A stretch of 64,000 bases of DNA from Gammaproteobacteria bacterium F7. GTDB taxonomy: Bacteria > Pseudomonadota > Gammaproteobacteria > Pseudomonadales > IMCC2047. Under the pieces are notes generated by a model that worked only from the letters and a program-made list of their open reading frames with translations, was not told where the DNA came from and searched no databases. This document shows positions 27,765 through 36,313 of this stretch, piece after piece; positions within the stretch are counted from its first letter, which is position 1, and the number at the start of each line of letters is the position of its first letter. The position numbers were made by a program, and so were the translations under genes. The DNA is taken from contig LUKI01000001.1 of the NCBI GenBank assembly GCA_001593685.1, forward strand, positions 56,136 to 120,135, written 5' to 3'.

Positions 27765-28451
27765 TCAGGAGTTAGCTTTGCCGCTATTGGGCTCAAACAA
27801 TGCTCGGTTGCCGGGATACATCAAGTTCAGAAATACCACAAAGGTAATGGCAAACTCGGTCATTTCGCCGCGCTTGGAGGAATCGGTCAGACCTTCAACA
27901 ATGATCAACGCCACCACATAGGCAATGATGTGGTAGTTCTGAGGCACAGGGAATGCCAAACGATCCAGGAAACGTCGCACCCCCTCTTTACGCCTGTAGA
28001 GCGGCGTCAATACCGCCAAATATATCAGGAAAAGAATGCCCAGCCCCTTAGCAAAAATCAGCTTGTTAATTTTTACACCGTTTACCTTGAGGTTATGCAG
28101 ATTCATTTCACCCTGCGCGTTGTGCTCCTCAAAAAACTCAGTGGTTTCAACATTGAAAATACGTTGTCCCCAGGAAATCTCTTCCCCTGCACCAAAAATA
28201 AACACCAGCGTTACAAAAACTAATGTACCAATAAACAACGGTTTTTTCTGGCCCCATAACGTCACAGCTCGATAAAGCGTCGCCCCCGCACACAGCAGCA
28301 AGCCCAATACCGTTAACCACTCAATAAAACCATCTTCACGTACATAAGTTTCGCGAAAAAAGCCATGATCCACATGCGACAGCCCCATACCGACCAAAAG
28401 CAGCACAAACACCATCGCCATAATCAGCTTTTCAGTTAAAGATAACGTCAT
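27765..28451 (-). CDS. Uncharacterised polytopic membrane protein with EEISWGQR motif
   Basis: A 228-residue protein with six or so membrane helices, third gene of an operon with 28453 and 29094. A non-membrane stretch between helices holds polar residues that look catalytic or metal-binding: GAGEEISWGQRIF (about 97-109), EEHNAQGEMNLHNLKVNG (about 118-135) and DSSKRGEMTEF near 198. Clusters of Glu, His and Asn in a membrane setting recall intramembrane hydrolases, but I cannot assign a family. The start is one base beyond the end of the next upstream gene. Confidence 0.8.
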   Translation of the reverse strand: MTLSLTEKLIMAMVFVLLLVGMGLSHVDHGFFRETYVREDGFIEWLTVLGLLLCAGATLYRAVTLWGQKKPLFIGTLVFVTLVFIFGAGEEISWGQRIFNVETTEFFEEHNAQGEMNLHNLKVNGVKINKLIFAKGLGILFLIYLAVLTPLYRRKEGVRRFLDRLAFPVPQNYHIIAYVVALIIVEGLTDSSKRGEMTEFAITFVVFLNLMYPGNRALFEPNSGKANS

Positions 28452-28452
28452 T

Positions 28453-29097
28453 TCAAGATACCTGTTGAGTGGAGGGTTCGCGCCTGAGCAACCAACAGCC
28501 TCCAGATTTTAAAAGACTAAAGATCGAGTAAATCACAACCAGCGGGTCAATCACATAATCCCAAAGGTTCAGTGAAGGTAACCATTTGAGGTAATAAACG
28601 ATCACCGACATTAATAACAACAGCAACAATAGATACCATCGTTTAACAACACACAGCAGTGCCCAGCCAAAAAGGTAAACTACCAGAGCAACCGATAATG
28701 GCGTTCCGAGATAACCTAATCGATAAGGATCAAATAACGTCAAACCTGCTGTCATGGGATACAAAAACAAACCTGCTATCGCAAAAAAAATAAGGATAGC
28801 GGTCCACTGTTGCCGGGACTGCCACAGCGAATTAAACCCGCGCCAATGCTCACCGACAAGGTTGGCGAAAAGAAAGCCCAACAGCAACATGACACTAGAA
28901 ACGCTGAGGTAACTGGTTAAGGAGAAAATATAACCGCCAACATGTAACCTGTTAAAGGGCACCAGCGCAATCGCTAGCCCCACAAGCAAAACCACCAGCA
29001 GCAGTTTTCTAGGCAACCAACGCCGGGTCAATTTGACCAACAGCGCCAGCCATAAAAGTGTCGCGGCAAGAATACCAATGCCTGTTTCCATCATCAT
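28453..29097 (-). CDS. Uncharacterised polytopic membrane protein
   Basis: A 214-residue, very hydrophobic protein with about six helices and short basic loops (KLTRRWLPRKL; CVVKRWYL). No family motif recognised. Its ATG overlaps the stop of the Asp-box protein gene (ATGA), and its stop lies one base before the start of the next membrane protein gene. Together the three look like one translationally coupled operon, possibly an envelope assembly or scavenging module. Confidence 0.78.
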   Translation of the reverse strand: MMMETGIGILAATLLWLALLVKLTRRWLPRKLLLVVLLVGLAIALVPFNRLHVGGYIFSLTSYLSVSSVMLLLGFLFANLVGEHWRGFNSLWQSRQQWTAILIFFAIAGLFLYPMTAGLTLFDPYRLGYLGTPLSVALVVYLFGWALLCVVKRWYLLLLLLLMSVIVYYLKWLPSLNLWDYVIDPLVVIYSIFSLLKSGGCWLLRREPSTQQVS

Positions 29098-30257
29098 AGC
29101 GCCTCCTCCATTCGTTGCTGCAGCCAGCGCTGATTGAAGCGAATATGCTTAATCCTCTCCTTATTCCAGGTATAAACTACGTGGAAATCACCATCGCTTG
29201 ATTGCCGCAGAGAGGGGTAAGCAAACTGGTGTTCAAACTCTGGCGTGTTTTCTTCCTGCTCAAATTGATATAGCAATTGCCAGCTATCACCGTCATCAAC
29301 GCTATGCATCAAGGACAGATTATTGCGCTTATCATGCTGATTATTAATGACCAGCAGCAAGCCACCATCATCAAGGCGAAGCCCCGTTATCGCTGCATTA
29401 GGGTTGGGTAAATCGTTACGAACCACAGGAGCCCAGTTTTCCCCGGCATCAGTTGTCCAGGTTTCAAACAACGTACTATCTGGCGCGTCGGTGGCATTTC
29501 TCATATAAATCCGCGCATGCTGATCACTGCTGGGTAGAACAATGGGCTGCAAACTAACTCGCCCCGACATTAGGCGAACTTTATCTAACACCTCACCACT
29601 AGAACTCAAGTGTATTAACTCACCAAATTTACCGATCATTTCATGGTAAACCGGCAGGCCAATACTTCCGTCGGTGTACAGGAAGGGCTCGCCCTTAACC
29701 AGCGTGCTTAAATTAAAAATTGGCGAGGCTATCAAGCGCTTAGGTGTAGTCCAGCTCTGACCGTCATCATCAGAAATCATAAAATTAATCGTGCTACCTG
29801 CCCAACCACCTACGGATACGCTGACAAAAAACAACCACAGCCGCTCATCACCATCGCGGAAGGTGACCGGATTACCAATTTTTCGCAGGTAAATGCCTAA
29901 CTGCTGCGCCGTAGCATGGCGCTCAACCAACACACGTTCATCAAGCCATTCATTGCTCTGCAAATCGAGCTCTGCCGTATAAATGGAAACATCCTTGGCT
30001 CCCTCACGCGCCCCGCCATACCAAAAGGCGCGCAGATTACCATTGCCTAACTTAACCATCACAGCACTGTGAACTTCGCGCGTCACGCCTGAGGAGGCAA
30101 ACTGTTGGCGATATTCTTGCGATAATTCGTCAGCAGACAATTCAACCAACTGTCCCACCTGATTAAGGCTAAAGGACGGCGATGGCGATTCAGTTAGTGA
30201 TTTAAGTAACAGCGGCAAAAAAGCAACTGCAACTAATAAAAACAAAGCTAAACGCAT
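29094..30257 (-). CDS. Asp-box (BNR/sialidase-like) exported protein
   Basis: A 387-residue protein with an N-terminal signal or anchor (LALFLLVAVAFLPLLLKSL) and a beta-propeller-type body. Three Asp-box motifs are visible: SDDDGQSW, TTDAGENW and SVDDGDSW. Also present are FWYGGAREGAKDVSIY near residue 78, as in bacterial sialidase-family proteins, and an F/Y-rich C-terminal blade. The catalytic Arg triad of true sialidases cannot be confirmed by eye, so substrate and even enzymatic activity are open. It is first in an operon with two membrane proteins. Confidence 0.85.
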   Translation of the reverse strand: MRLALFLLVAVAFLPLLLKSLTESPSPSFSLNQVGQLVELSADELSQEYRQQFASSGVTREVHSAVMVKLGNGNLRAFWYGGAREGAKDVSIYTAELDLQSNEWLDERVLVERHATAQQLGIYLRKIGNPVTFRDGDERLWLFFVSVSVGGWAGSTINFMISDDDGQSWTTPKRLIASPIFNLSTLVKGEPFLYTDGSIGLPVYHEMIGKFGELIHLSSSGEVLDKVRLMSGRVSLQPIVLPSSDQHARIYMRNATDAPDSTLFETWTTDAGENWAPVVRNDLPNPNAAITGLRLDDGGLLLVINNQHDKRNNLSLMHSVDDGDSWQLLYQFEQEENTPEFEHQFAYPSLRQSSDGDFHVVYTWNKERIKHIRFNQRWLQQRMEEAL

Positions 30258-30380
30258 TACAAATGTTTAATCCCGAGAGTAACAATAAAAAGGCTGCTTA
30301 TTGTCCTTGAAACACATGCAATAGCAAGCAAAGAGTGAGTATTGCAGTTTTTACCGTAAGAATATGATCGACATAAACAA

Positions 30381-30414
30381 AAAAGCCCCGCTTGATTGCT
30401 CAAGCGGGGCTTTT
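30381..30414 (-). terminator. Terminator after the secreted protein gene next to torR
   Basis: Fifteen-base perfect stem AAAAGCCCCGCTTGA / TCAAGCGGGGCTTTT with a four-base loop. Read on the minus strand it continues into TTTTTTG, 47 bases after the stop codon at 30461. Confidence 0.92.
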
Positions 30415-30460
30415 AATATCACCCTATGCAGGGAACACTAAGTCAGTCATTAGCGCGCCA

Positions 30461-32056
30461 TTATAGGCCCGGTGTGAAGGGTAAGGACTCTTTAGCTGAT
30501 ACCGCTTCTTGAGACTCAACATAGTACTTACTTTGAGTACCTGTTGCAGTAAAGGCTTCAGGGTTCCTAGTGCCTTTATTCAGCAAGTAGGGATCAGTAT
30601 AAGCACCGTATTGGCCTGGAACATCAACATAACCACGAGTTTGTGGATTGCCATCACTATCATGGTCACCAACATTTTGTTGTCCATCCACAGTGGCATT
30701 GGCCAGATATTTACCGGTATCGTTCCAATCAGCACCATCTAGGTTGATGAAGGCTTTAATGTCTACCATTACAGCATCACATAGCGGTGTAATTTCCTGG
30801 TAGTTGTTTGGCCATGCTGCGCCATAATAAGCCGCACCATAGTCACCGCCCATGGCAGGACATGCACCATTTGGAATGGTGTAATTATTACCCGTTGCCG
30901 GGTTTACACCACCTGGGTGGTGAGTACCAAACAGGTTAACAGGTGTCGCACGACGCTTACCTTTATGTTGGTGACCGTAACCATTAGAGGCCGACTCTTC
31001 AGGCTGAATGGCAAACTTAGGGTGACGCTTGTTCAAACGAGTATTAAACCAGGGAAGATTTTCGCCATTCGCTTTTCGCTCCATCAGGTGCTCATAATAA
31101 GCGCCATCGGGACGAACATAGCTGAAGTTGCGACCACGCTGATTGCGGTCAGCGAATACAATGACGTAAAACAGGTACTCTTCGTTGAAGAATGGTCGCT
31201 CTACCAGGTAAAGCTCATAGGGTGTTCGTTTTGCATCAACAGGCTGATAGTCGATCACATCAACATTCCCCGATGTGTTTACCCACGCATTAGCATCCGG
31301 GAACAGTTCCAGGCGCAGCACGTTCAGATAATTCTCCTTAATATCCAGACCAGCCCGTTTACCCAGCGGTCCAACCTGATTGGCTCCATCTTGGGCAAAG
31401 GCAAAGCGCATTGCCGCGCGAGCATTTGGATACTCTGGGCCTGACATGGTGCAATACCAGCCGGGCAAATCAATCGGCACATGGTTGTCATAACCACCAC
31501 CAGGCTTATTATCATATTTAGCGTGGCTAATAGTCAGGTCAACATAGTTCAGATAGTCATCGGACGGATCGGACGTGCCATTATCATTAATCTGGTCACC
31601 ATCAGCACGGTAAGTGCCCCAGCTGCCGGCTGGGTCATGGTGCGTATAGTTAGCTTCCAGTGCGGCCAATGTTGCGGCATCCGGATCCTGCACAGAGCCA
31701 AGCACTGACGCGGGCAGGCCTGTGCCACCATTTTTAAGGTACTCTCTGACCGTACCGTTATCCTGGTAACGCCACATACCGTGTTTACCCTCACCAATCA
31801 TGGTGCCAACCATTTCATTGACGTTAAAGAAACGGTAAGTATTGTTAGTTTGCATATGACCATAAAACGCAGGTAAATGTGGAATACCCGAATCAGTAAC
31901 GCCATTTTCGTCGCCGCCGTTATAGTAATACGGGTTCAGGCTGCTTAAATTTTGCCCTGCAGAACTGAGATCACCACAATCACCGCCCGCAAAGGCAGAA
32001 GTCGAAGCGGCCGCACAGACTGCAAGACCCGTTGTAAACACAAGCTTCTTAAACAT
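30461..32056 (-). CDS. Unknown large secreted protein, divergent from torR
   Basis: A 531-residue protein with a classical Sec signal peptide (MFKKLVFTTGLAVCAAASTSAFA). The ATG at 32056 with AGGGGAAG upstream is preferred over a longer frame from 32134, which would bury the signal. The mature protein is rich in Asn, Gly, Tyr and Asp and has four cysteines (CGDLSS, WYCTMSG, GACPAMGG, PLCDAV), allowing two disulfides. Several Asp/Asn-rich loops could bind calcium (GDQINDNGTSDPSDDY; GDHDSDGNPQT), and there is a His/Lys-rich stretch GYGHQHKGKRR. I recognise no domain. It has no twin-arginine signal or molybdopterin features, so it is not TorA. It has its own strong terminator, and tor-box-like sites lie in the shared upstream region. 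Confidence 0.85.
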   Translation of the reverse strand: MFKKLVFTTGLAVCAAASTSAFAGGDCGDLSSAGQNLSSLNPYYYNGGDENGVTDSGIPHLPAFYGHMQTNNTYRFFNVNEMVGTMIGEGKHGMWRYQDNGTVREYLKNGGTGLPASVLGSVQDPDAATLAALEANYTHHDPAGSWGTYRADGDQINDNGTSDPSDDYLNYVDLTISHAKYDNKPGGGYDNHVPIDLPGWYCTMSGPEYPNARAAMRFAFAQDGANQVGPLGKRAGLDIKENYLNVLRLELFPDANAWVNTSGNVDVIDYQPVDAKRTPYELYLVERPFFNEEYLFYVIVFADRNQRGRNFSYVRPDGAYYEHLMERKANGENLPWFNTRLNKRHPKFAIQPEESASNGYGHQHKGKRRATPVNLFGTHHPGGVNPATGNNYTIPNGACPAMGGDYGAAYYGAAWPNNYQEITPLCDAVMVDIKAFINLDGADWNDTGKYLANATVDGQQNVGDHDSDGNPQTRGYVDVPGQYGAYTDPYLLNKGTRNPEAFTATGTQSKYYVESQEAVSAKESLPFTPGL

Positions 32057-32416
32057 AAGTCTTCCCCTTGTTATATCGCTTTGCGACCAGGGAAATCCCC
32101 GTCGCAAAAATTTTATAGGCGGTATCAATCTCATTGAGTTCGCCCACCACCCCTCAACACCATCGATTCATCATTCAAAAATCGAAACTTTGGGAAAAAT
32201 CAGTTTTCTAACTGAATCAACCAACCTTTCCAGGGATAAAACCAGAGTAAAGACAGATCGTTAATACGCCCATGAACAAAAACGAACAGTGCGTTATCAA
32301 TTGTTAAAACACATTAACAGGCCATAATCCCTGCTTTACAAGCCAGAAGCAGCCCGACAGAATGCAGAGCAAATTATTGATAATAAAAAACAATTAAATA
32401 ATTAGCGGTTTCGCCC
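32057..32416. other. Divergent regulatory region between torR and the secreted protein gene
   Basis: A 360-base AT-rich region without a credible reading frame, holding the starts of two divergent transcripts. It contains the tor-box-like decamers at 32270-32320. No clear -35/-10 pair was fixed on either strand. Confidence 0.6.
32270..32320 (-). promoter_or_regulatory. Putative TorR-binding decamers (tor boxes)
   Basis: Read on the minus strand: CTGTTCGTTT at 32289-32280 and TTGTTCATGG at 32279-32270 are directly adjacent repeats, and CTGTTAATGT lies at 32320-32311. Against the E. coli tor-box consensus CTGTTCATAT they match 8, 7 and 8 of 10 positions. The sites lie about 100 bases before torR and about 215 bases before the divergent secreted-protein gene, so either or both could be TorR targets. 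Confidence 0.5.
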
Positions 32417-33169
32417 ATGCCAGAACGGACTTACCATTTATTGATCGTCGAAGACGAGCCCGTCACCCGTACTAAGTTAGTCGGCTACTTTAAGTCTGCT
32501 GGTTACGACGTGACCGCTGCCAGCAACGGCGAAGAAATGCAGCGAATGCTGAGCCGCCACCATATTGATTTATTACTGTTGGATATCAGCCTGCCCGATG
32601 CCGACGGGCTTGAACTAACCATGGAGTTACGCAAGACGTTTGAACTAGGCATCATTCTGGTCACCGGTCGCGACACCGAAATAGACCGGATTTTAGGGCT
32701 TGAAATCGGCGCCGATGATTATGTCACCAAACCCTTTAACGAACGCGAACTGCTGGCTCGCGTTAAAAGCGTGTTACGCCGCCTAAGCATTCAAGCCAGC
32801 TCACTACCCGATCAAAACAGCCTTTATTTTGCCGGTTGGGAAATCAACTTAACTCAACGTAAGTTACTTAAAGAAAACGGCGATAAGGTTCACCTGACAC
32901 GCGGTGAGTTTGAACTACTCGCGGCGCTGGTTAAACACCCCAAAACCGTCATGTCGCGCGATCGACTGATGGCATTGGTAACCCATCGCAGCTGGCAACC
33001 TGACAACCGCACCATTGACGTTCTCATCAAACGCTTGCGCGAGAAAATAGAGGTAACCCCAAAAGCCCCGGAGTTATTACTCACCATTTACGGCGAAGGT
33101 TATGTGTTAGCCAGCGACGTCAGTGATTCACCGCCGGAGCAAGGCGACCACCAAGAAAACGTTGAATAA
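32417..33169 (+). CDS. torR: TorR-type OmpR-family response regulator
   Basis: A 250-residue regulator with a receiver domain (VEDEPVTRTKL start as in E. coli TorR, phospho-Asp in LLDISLPDADG near 55, Lys in YVTKPF near 107) and an OmpR winged-helix domain (about 135-235; TIDVLIKRLREKIE recognition helix, GEGYVLASD wing). The residues around GIILVTGRDTEIDRILGLEIGADDYVTKP match TorR better than generic OmpR proteins. In E. coli, TorR activates torCAD in response to TMAO. It is convergent with torS, whose stop is two bases away. Confidence 0.88.
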   Translation: MPERTYHLLIVEDEPVTRTKLVGYFKSAGYDVTAASNGEEMQRMLSRHHIDLLLLDISLPDADGLELTMELRKTFELGIILVTGRDTEIDRILGLEIGADDYVTKPFNERELLARVKSVLRRLSIQASSLPDQNSLYFAGWEINLTQRKLLKENGDKVHLTRGEFELLAALVKHPKTVMSRDRLMALVTHRSWQPDNRTIDVLIKRLREKIEVTPKAPELLLTIYGEGYVLASDVSDSPPEQGDHQENVE

Positions 33170-33171
33170 AG

Positions 33172-36105
33172 CTATTTGTCAGCGCTTAGCTGGCACTTAA
33201 CCTCATGCCACTGTGTGGCCAGTATCCTGCAGGCCTGTTCATAGATATCTGCCAGTTGGCGGTAGTGATCAACCAGCAACTCAGGGTTTTCCGTTTTAGC
33301 CGCCGTTTCTAGCTCCTGAAGCAACAGCCAAAGCTCGTTAAGGCCAACGCTGCCAGCAGCGCCTTTTAATTTATGCAGCTGTTTTGCCAGCTCCGGCCAA
33401 TTGGCTTCGGCAAAAGCGGCCTCAATCATGGTGATGGTTTCGCGGCTGGTATCAAAGAATAACGCCACCATCTCATCAACCATCTCAACCCCAATCACCT
33501 CGGCATCTCGTCGCAAAATCTCTCGACAATCGACCTTTTCGACTGCTGGCACTTCATAGACAGCAGACTGATCTGCCACTTTATAATTAAAACAGCGCTG
33601 TAATACCTGATTCAGGGTTTCAGGTTCATAGGGCTTACCTAAAAAAGCTGAAATCCCTGAGCGCTGATAATAATCCACCTCCTGCTGCAATACGTGGGCT
33701 GAAATCGCCACAACGGGAATATTCGCCTTATCAGGATCCTCAAACGCTCGAATTCGCTTGGTAAGCTCCAGGCCATCCATGCCAGGCAAACTGATGTCCG
33801 TAAGAATAATATCGAAGTGGCTTTCAGCAAACATTTCAATCGCTTTCTCAGCCGTCGTTGCCGAACTGACTTGATGGCCAAACTCCTCCAGAAATGACTG
33901 GCTTACCATACGATTAATGTCATCATCCTCAACCAAAAGCACTTTCAACGGCTGCAGTGTATTAGGGTTCCTGTCTCCCTCATAATGTTTAAATAGTTGG
34001 TCACCTTCATCACTTAACATATCAAGTGTTAGCTGCACCGCCATACAGGTTCCGCCATGCGCAGCTCTGGACGCTTCAATGGTCCCGCCCATTGCCATCA
34101 TCAAGCGCTGACAAATAGCTAAGCCAAGACCAATGCCACCTTCTTTTTTGGTTAACGAGGTATTAACCTGAGTAAAGGGTTCAAAAATGGCTTCCATCAT
34201 CGATTCATCGATACCAATCCCCGTATCAATGATTTCAAGACGAAGCTCAACCTGATGACTTGCCACCTCCTGGGTGTTAACGCGCAACTCAACACCACCC
34301 TGCTGAGTAAATTTGATGGCATTCGTAATCAGGTTCAGTAACACCTGTCGCAATTTGCTGGGATCGCCCTTAAGCGGGCGGTCAATATCCGTATCAAAGG
34401 TTGCCTTTAAATAAAGCCCCTTTTCTTCAGCGGTCGGCGCCATCAGAGTGATCACCTCATCAACTAGGGCGTGCAAATCAAAGGGCAACTGACCGACTTC
34501 AATTTTCCCCGCATCGATAGAAGAAAAGTCCAGCACATCGTTAAGAATATCGAGCAGAGAACGACTCGCAGAATTAATAATATTGGTAAAATAACGCTGC
34601 TTTTCGCTCAAGCTGGTTTTATCCAGTAACCGCAACGTGCCCAAAATACCATTCATGGGCGTCCGAATTTCATGGCTCATCATGGCCAGAAAAGTAGTTT
34701 TTGCTCGACTGGCCTGCTCGGCCTGTTTACGCGCAGTTTCGTGCTTGGCAGCTACTTCAATCAAATCCCTATTGGTTTGCTGTAGTTGCAGCGTTCTATC
34801 CTTAACGGTCTTTTCCAAATCCTGTTTATGTTTTTTCAGGTCATTATCCAGGCGCACCTTTTCAATAGCATTTTCCTTAAAAACCTGCACCGCGCGTGCC
34901 ATTTTAGAAAGCTCATCATGACCACTCACATCAATATCAATCGAATAGTCACCACCGGCGATCGCATGGGTTCTTGCTTCAAGTGCAGTAATACGTTTAA
35001 TAATACTGCGCACGTAAATGGAAAAAATGATCAACAGAATGATGGGCGTCAATATGCCAAACAGGCCCAGCGCAATGCGCGCCCTGTAAACCGATTGTTC
35101 GGCGTTTTCCGTTGCGGAAACAATAACCTGCTGGCTTTTTCTCAGCAGGTTCTCGGTCACACTGTTTAAGACTTCTAACTGAGCGTGATTGTTACTGCTC
35201 AGGCTATCACTTCGAGCCAGACCATTAATAATGGCATCGCGCGTAGTACGAAAACCATAACGACTTCCCGGCTGCATCGCCGTCACGAGTTGAGCCTTCA
35301 AATCATTAGCCTGCTCAAAACGTCCCGGATCATTAATATCGTTGATACGTCGCTCTAAAATAGCCAGCGATGCCTGGACCTCTTGATCAATACGGTCAAC
35401 CATGGCTGGATCCAGCTCCGTACTGAGTTGTTGTACCTGATCACGTAAAATGGACGATCGCAGCCTTAACTCAAACATCCGCTCTAAGCCGTCAAACTCT
35501 ACTTCAATTAAGCGATCAAGTACTTCATAAACCTTTTCAGCGTCAGTAGCGGGTTCAATCAAATCATAAACAGTTGACAACACAGCGGTTGTGGAAGCAC
35601 CTGTGTTCGCGACCAGAGATTCGGCAATTAATGACAACTGCTTAATGGCATTGATGGAGTTTCTCGTTAACACTCGGCTCTGACGCTCATGTTTAAGACG
35701 CCTCATCACCAAATTATTTTGCTGAGTCACATTCTCAATGACGCGGTTAATCGTGGTCTTCAGCTTATCCATCTGCTCGCGACTAAAACCATGACGATCA
35801 AACTTTGCCAGCAACGCATAAATTTCACGGATTCTGGATTTAATATCTAAAAAAATCCTTTCCCGCTCCGGCTCAGTGCTCACCTTTACCAGCTCAGGCG
35901 CACTGGCAATAATGCCGGCACTAAGTTCTGTGAGGCGTTGAGCTTCAACCATGGCCGGAATTGCATCTTCAATAACCGAAGTTTGAGACGCCGCAATATC
36001 CTGAAAGCGATCCCAAAGAACAAACGAGGTAATGATCGAGAGAATGATCATACTCGCAAAGCCCAGAAACAACTTATTACCAATACCGACCTTAAAAAAG
36101 CCCAT
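33172..36105 (-). CDS. torS: TorS-type hybrid sensor histidine kinase
   Basis: Multi-step phosphorelay kinase that, with periplasmic TorT, senses TMAO and signals to TorR. The start at 36105 (MGFFKVGIGNKLFLGFA, AAAGG nine bases upstream) gives 977 residues; an ATG at 36159 is in frame but less likely. Order: membrane helix near 15-30, long helical periplasmic sensor to about 335, second membrane helix, and HAMP. Then come a coiled coil, HisKA (His in SHEIRTPMNG near 477), HATPase, receiver (Asp in LTDISLPGMDG near 769), and HPt (His in QLHKLKGAAGS near 910). This three-module layout (kinase-receiver-HPt) and the neighbours torT and torR support TorS over other tripartite kinases. Confidence 0.9.
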   Translation of the reverse strand: MGFFKVGIGNKLFLGFASMIILSIITSFVLWDRFQDIAASQTSVIEDAIPAMVEAQRLTELSAGIIASAPELVKVSTEPERERIFLDIKSRIREIYALLAKFDRHGFSREQMDKLKTTINRVIENVTQQNNLVMRRLKHERQSRVLTRNSINAIKQLSLIAESLVANTGASTTAVLSTVYDLIEPATDAEKVYEVLDRLIEVEFDGLERMFELRLRSSILRDQVQQLSTELDPAMVDRIDQEVQASLAILERRINDINDPGRFEQANDLKAQLVTAMQPGSRYGFRTTRDAIINGLARSDSLSSNNHAQLEVLNSVTENLLRKSQQVIVSATENAEQSVYRARIALGLFGILTPIILLIIFSIYVRSIIKRITALEARTHAIAGGDYSIDIDVSGHDELSKMARAVQVFKENAIEKVRLDNDLKKHKQDLEKTVKDRTLQLQQTNRDLIEVAAKHETARKQAEQASRAKTTFLAMMSHEIRTPMNGILGTLRLLDKTSLSEKQRYFTNIINSASRSLLDILNDVLDFSSIDAGKIEVGQLPFDLHALVDEVITLMAPTAEEKGLYLKATFDTDIDRPLKGDPSKLRQVLLNLITNAIKFTQQGGVELRVNTQEVASHQVELRLEIIDTGIGIDESMMEAIFEPFTQVNTSLTKKEGGIGLGLAICQRLMMAMGGTIEASRAAHGGTCMAVQLTLDMLSDEGDQLFKHYEGDRNPNTLQPLKVLLVEDDDINRMVSQSFLEEFGHQVSSATTAEKAIEMFAESHFDIILTDISLPGMDGLELTKRIRAFEDPDKANIPVVAISAHVLQQEVDYYQRSGISAFLGKPYEPETLNQVLQRCFNYKVADQSAVYEVPAVEKVDCREILRRDAEVIGVEMVDEMVALFFDTSRETITMIEAAFAEANWPELAKQLHKLKGAAGSVGLNELWLLLQELETAAKTENPELLVDHYRQLADIYEQACRILATQWHEVKCQLSADK

Positions 36106-36313
36106 ATAACAAACCTTTGCCTGCATCCTATTCAGCGGGGTTTTAACAATTGACACCATAGCACGGCAACCAGACCTTTAATCAAGATACAATTACCGCT
36201 CTCTATTCCTGGTAAAATTGGCCGCCTCTTTATCGATATAACATTCACATTCAGACACGATCGTGTACCCTAACAGGCATCTAATAAACAGCTTCTCCAC
36301 GGCCGCCCTGCCC

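Noticed and set aside
30461..32056. Possibility that the gene next to torR is the TMAO reductase TorA
   Set aside because: No twin-arginine signal and no molybdopterin-binding motifs; length and composition do not fit.
36263..36313. Upstream GTG start for torT
   Set aside because: It would put 17 residues ahead of a clear signal peptide; the ATG at 36314 explains the protein better, though no strong ribosome site marks either.
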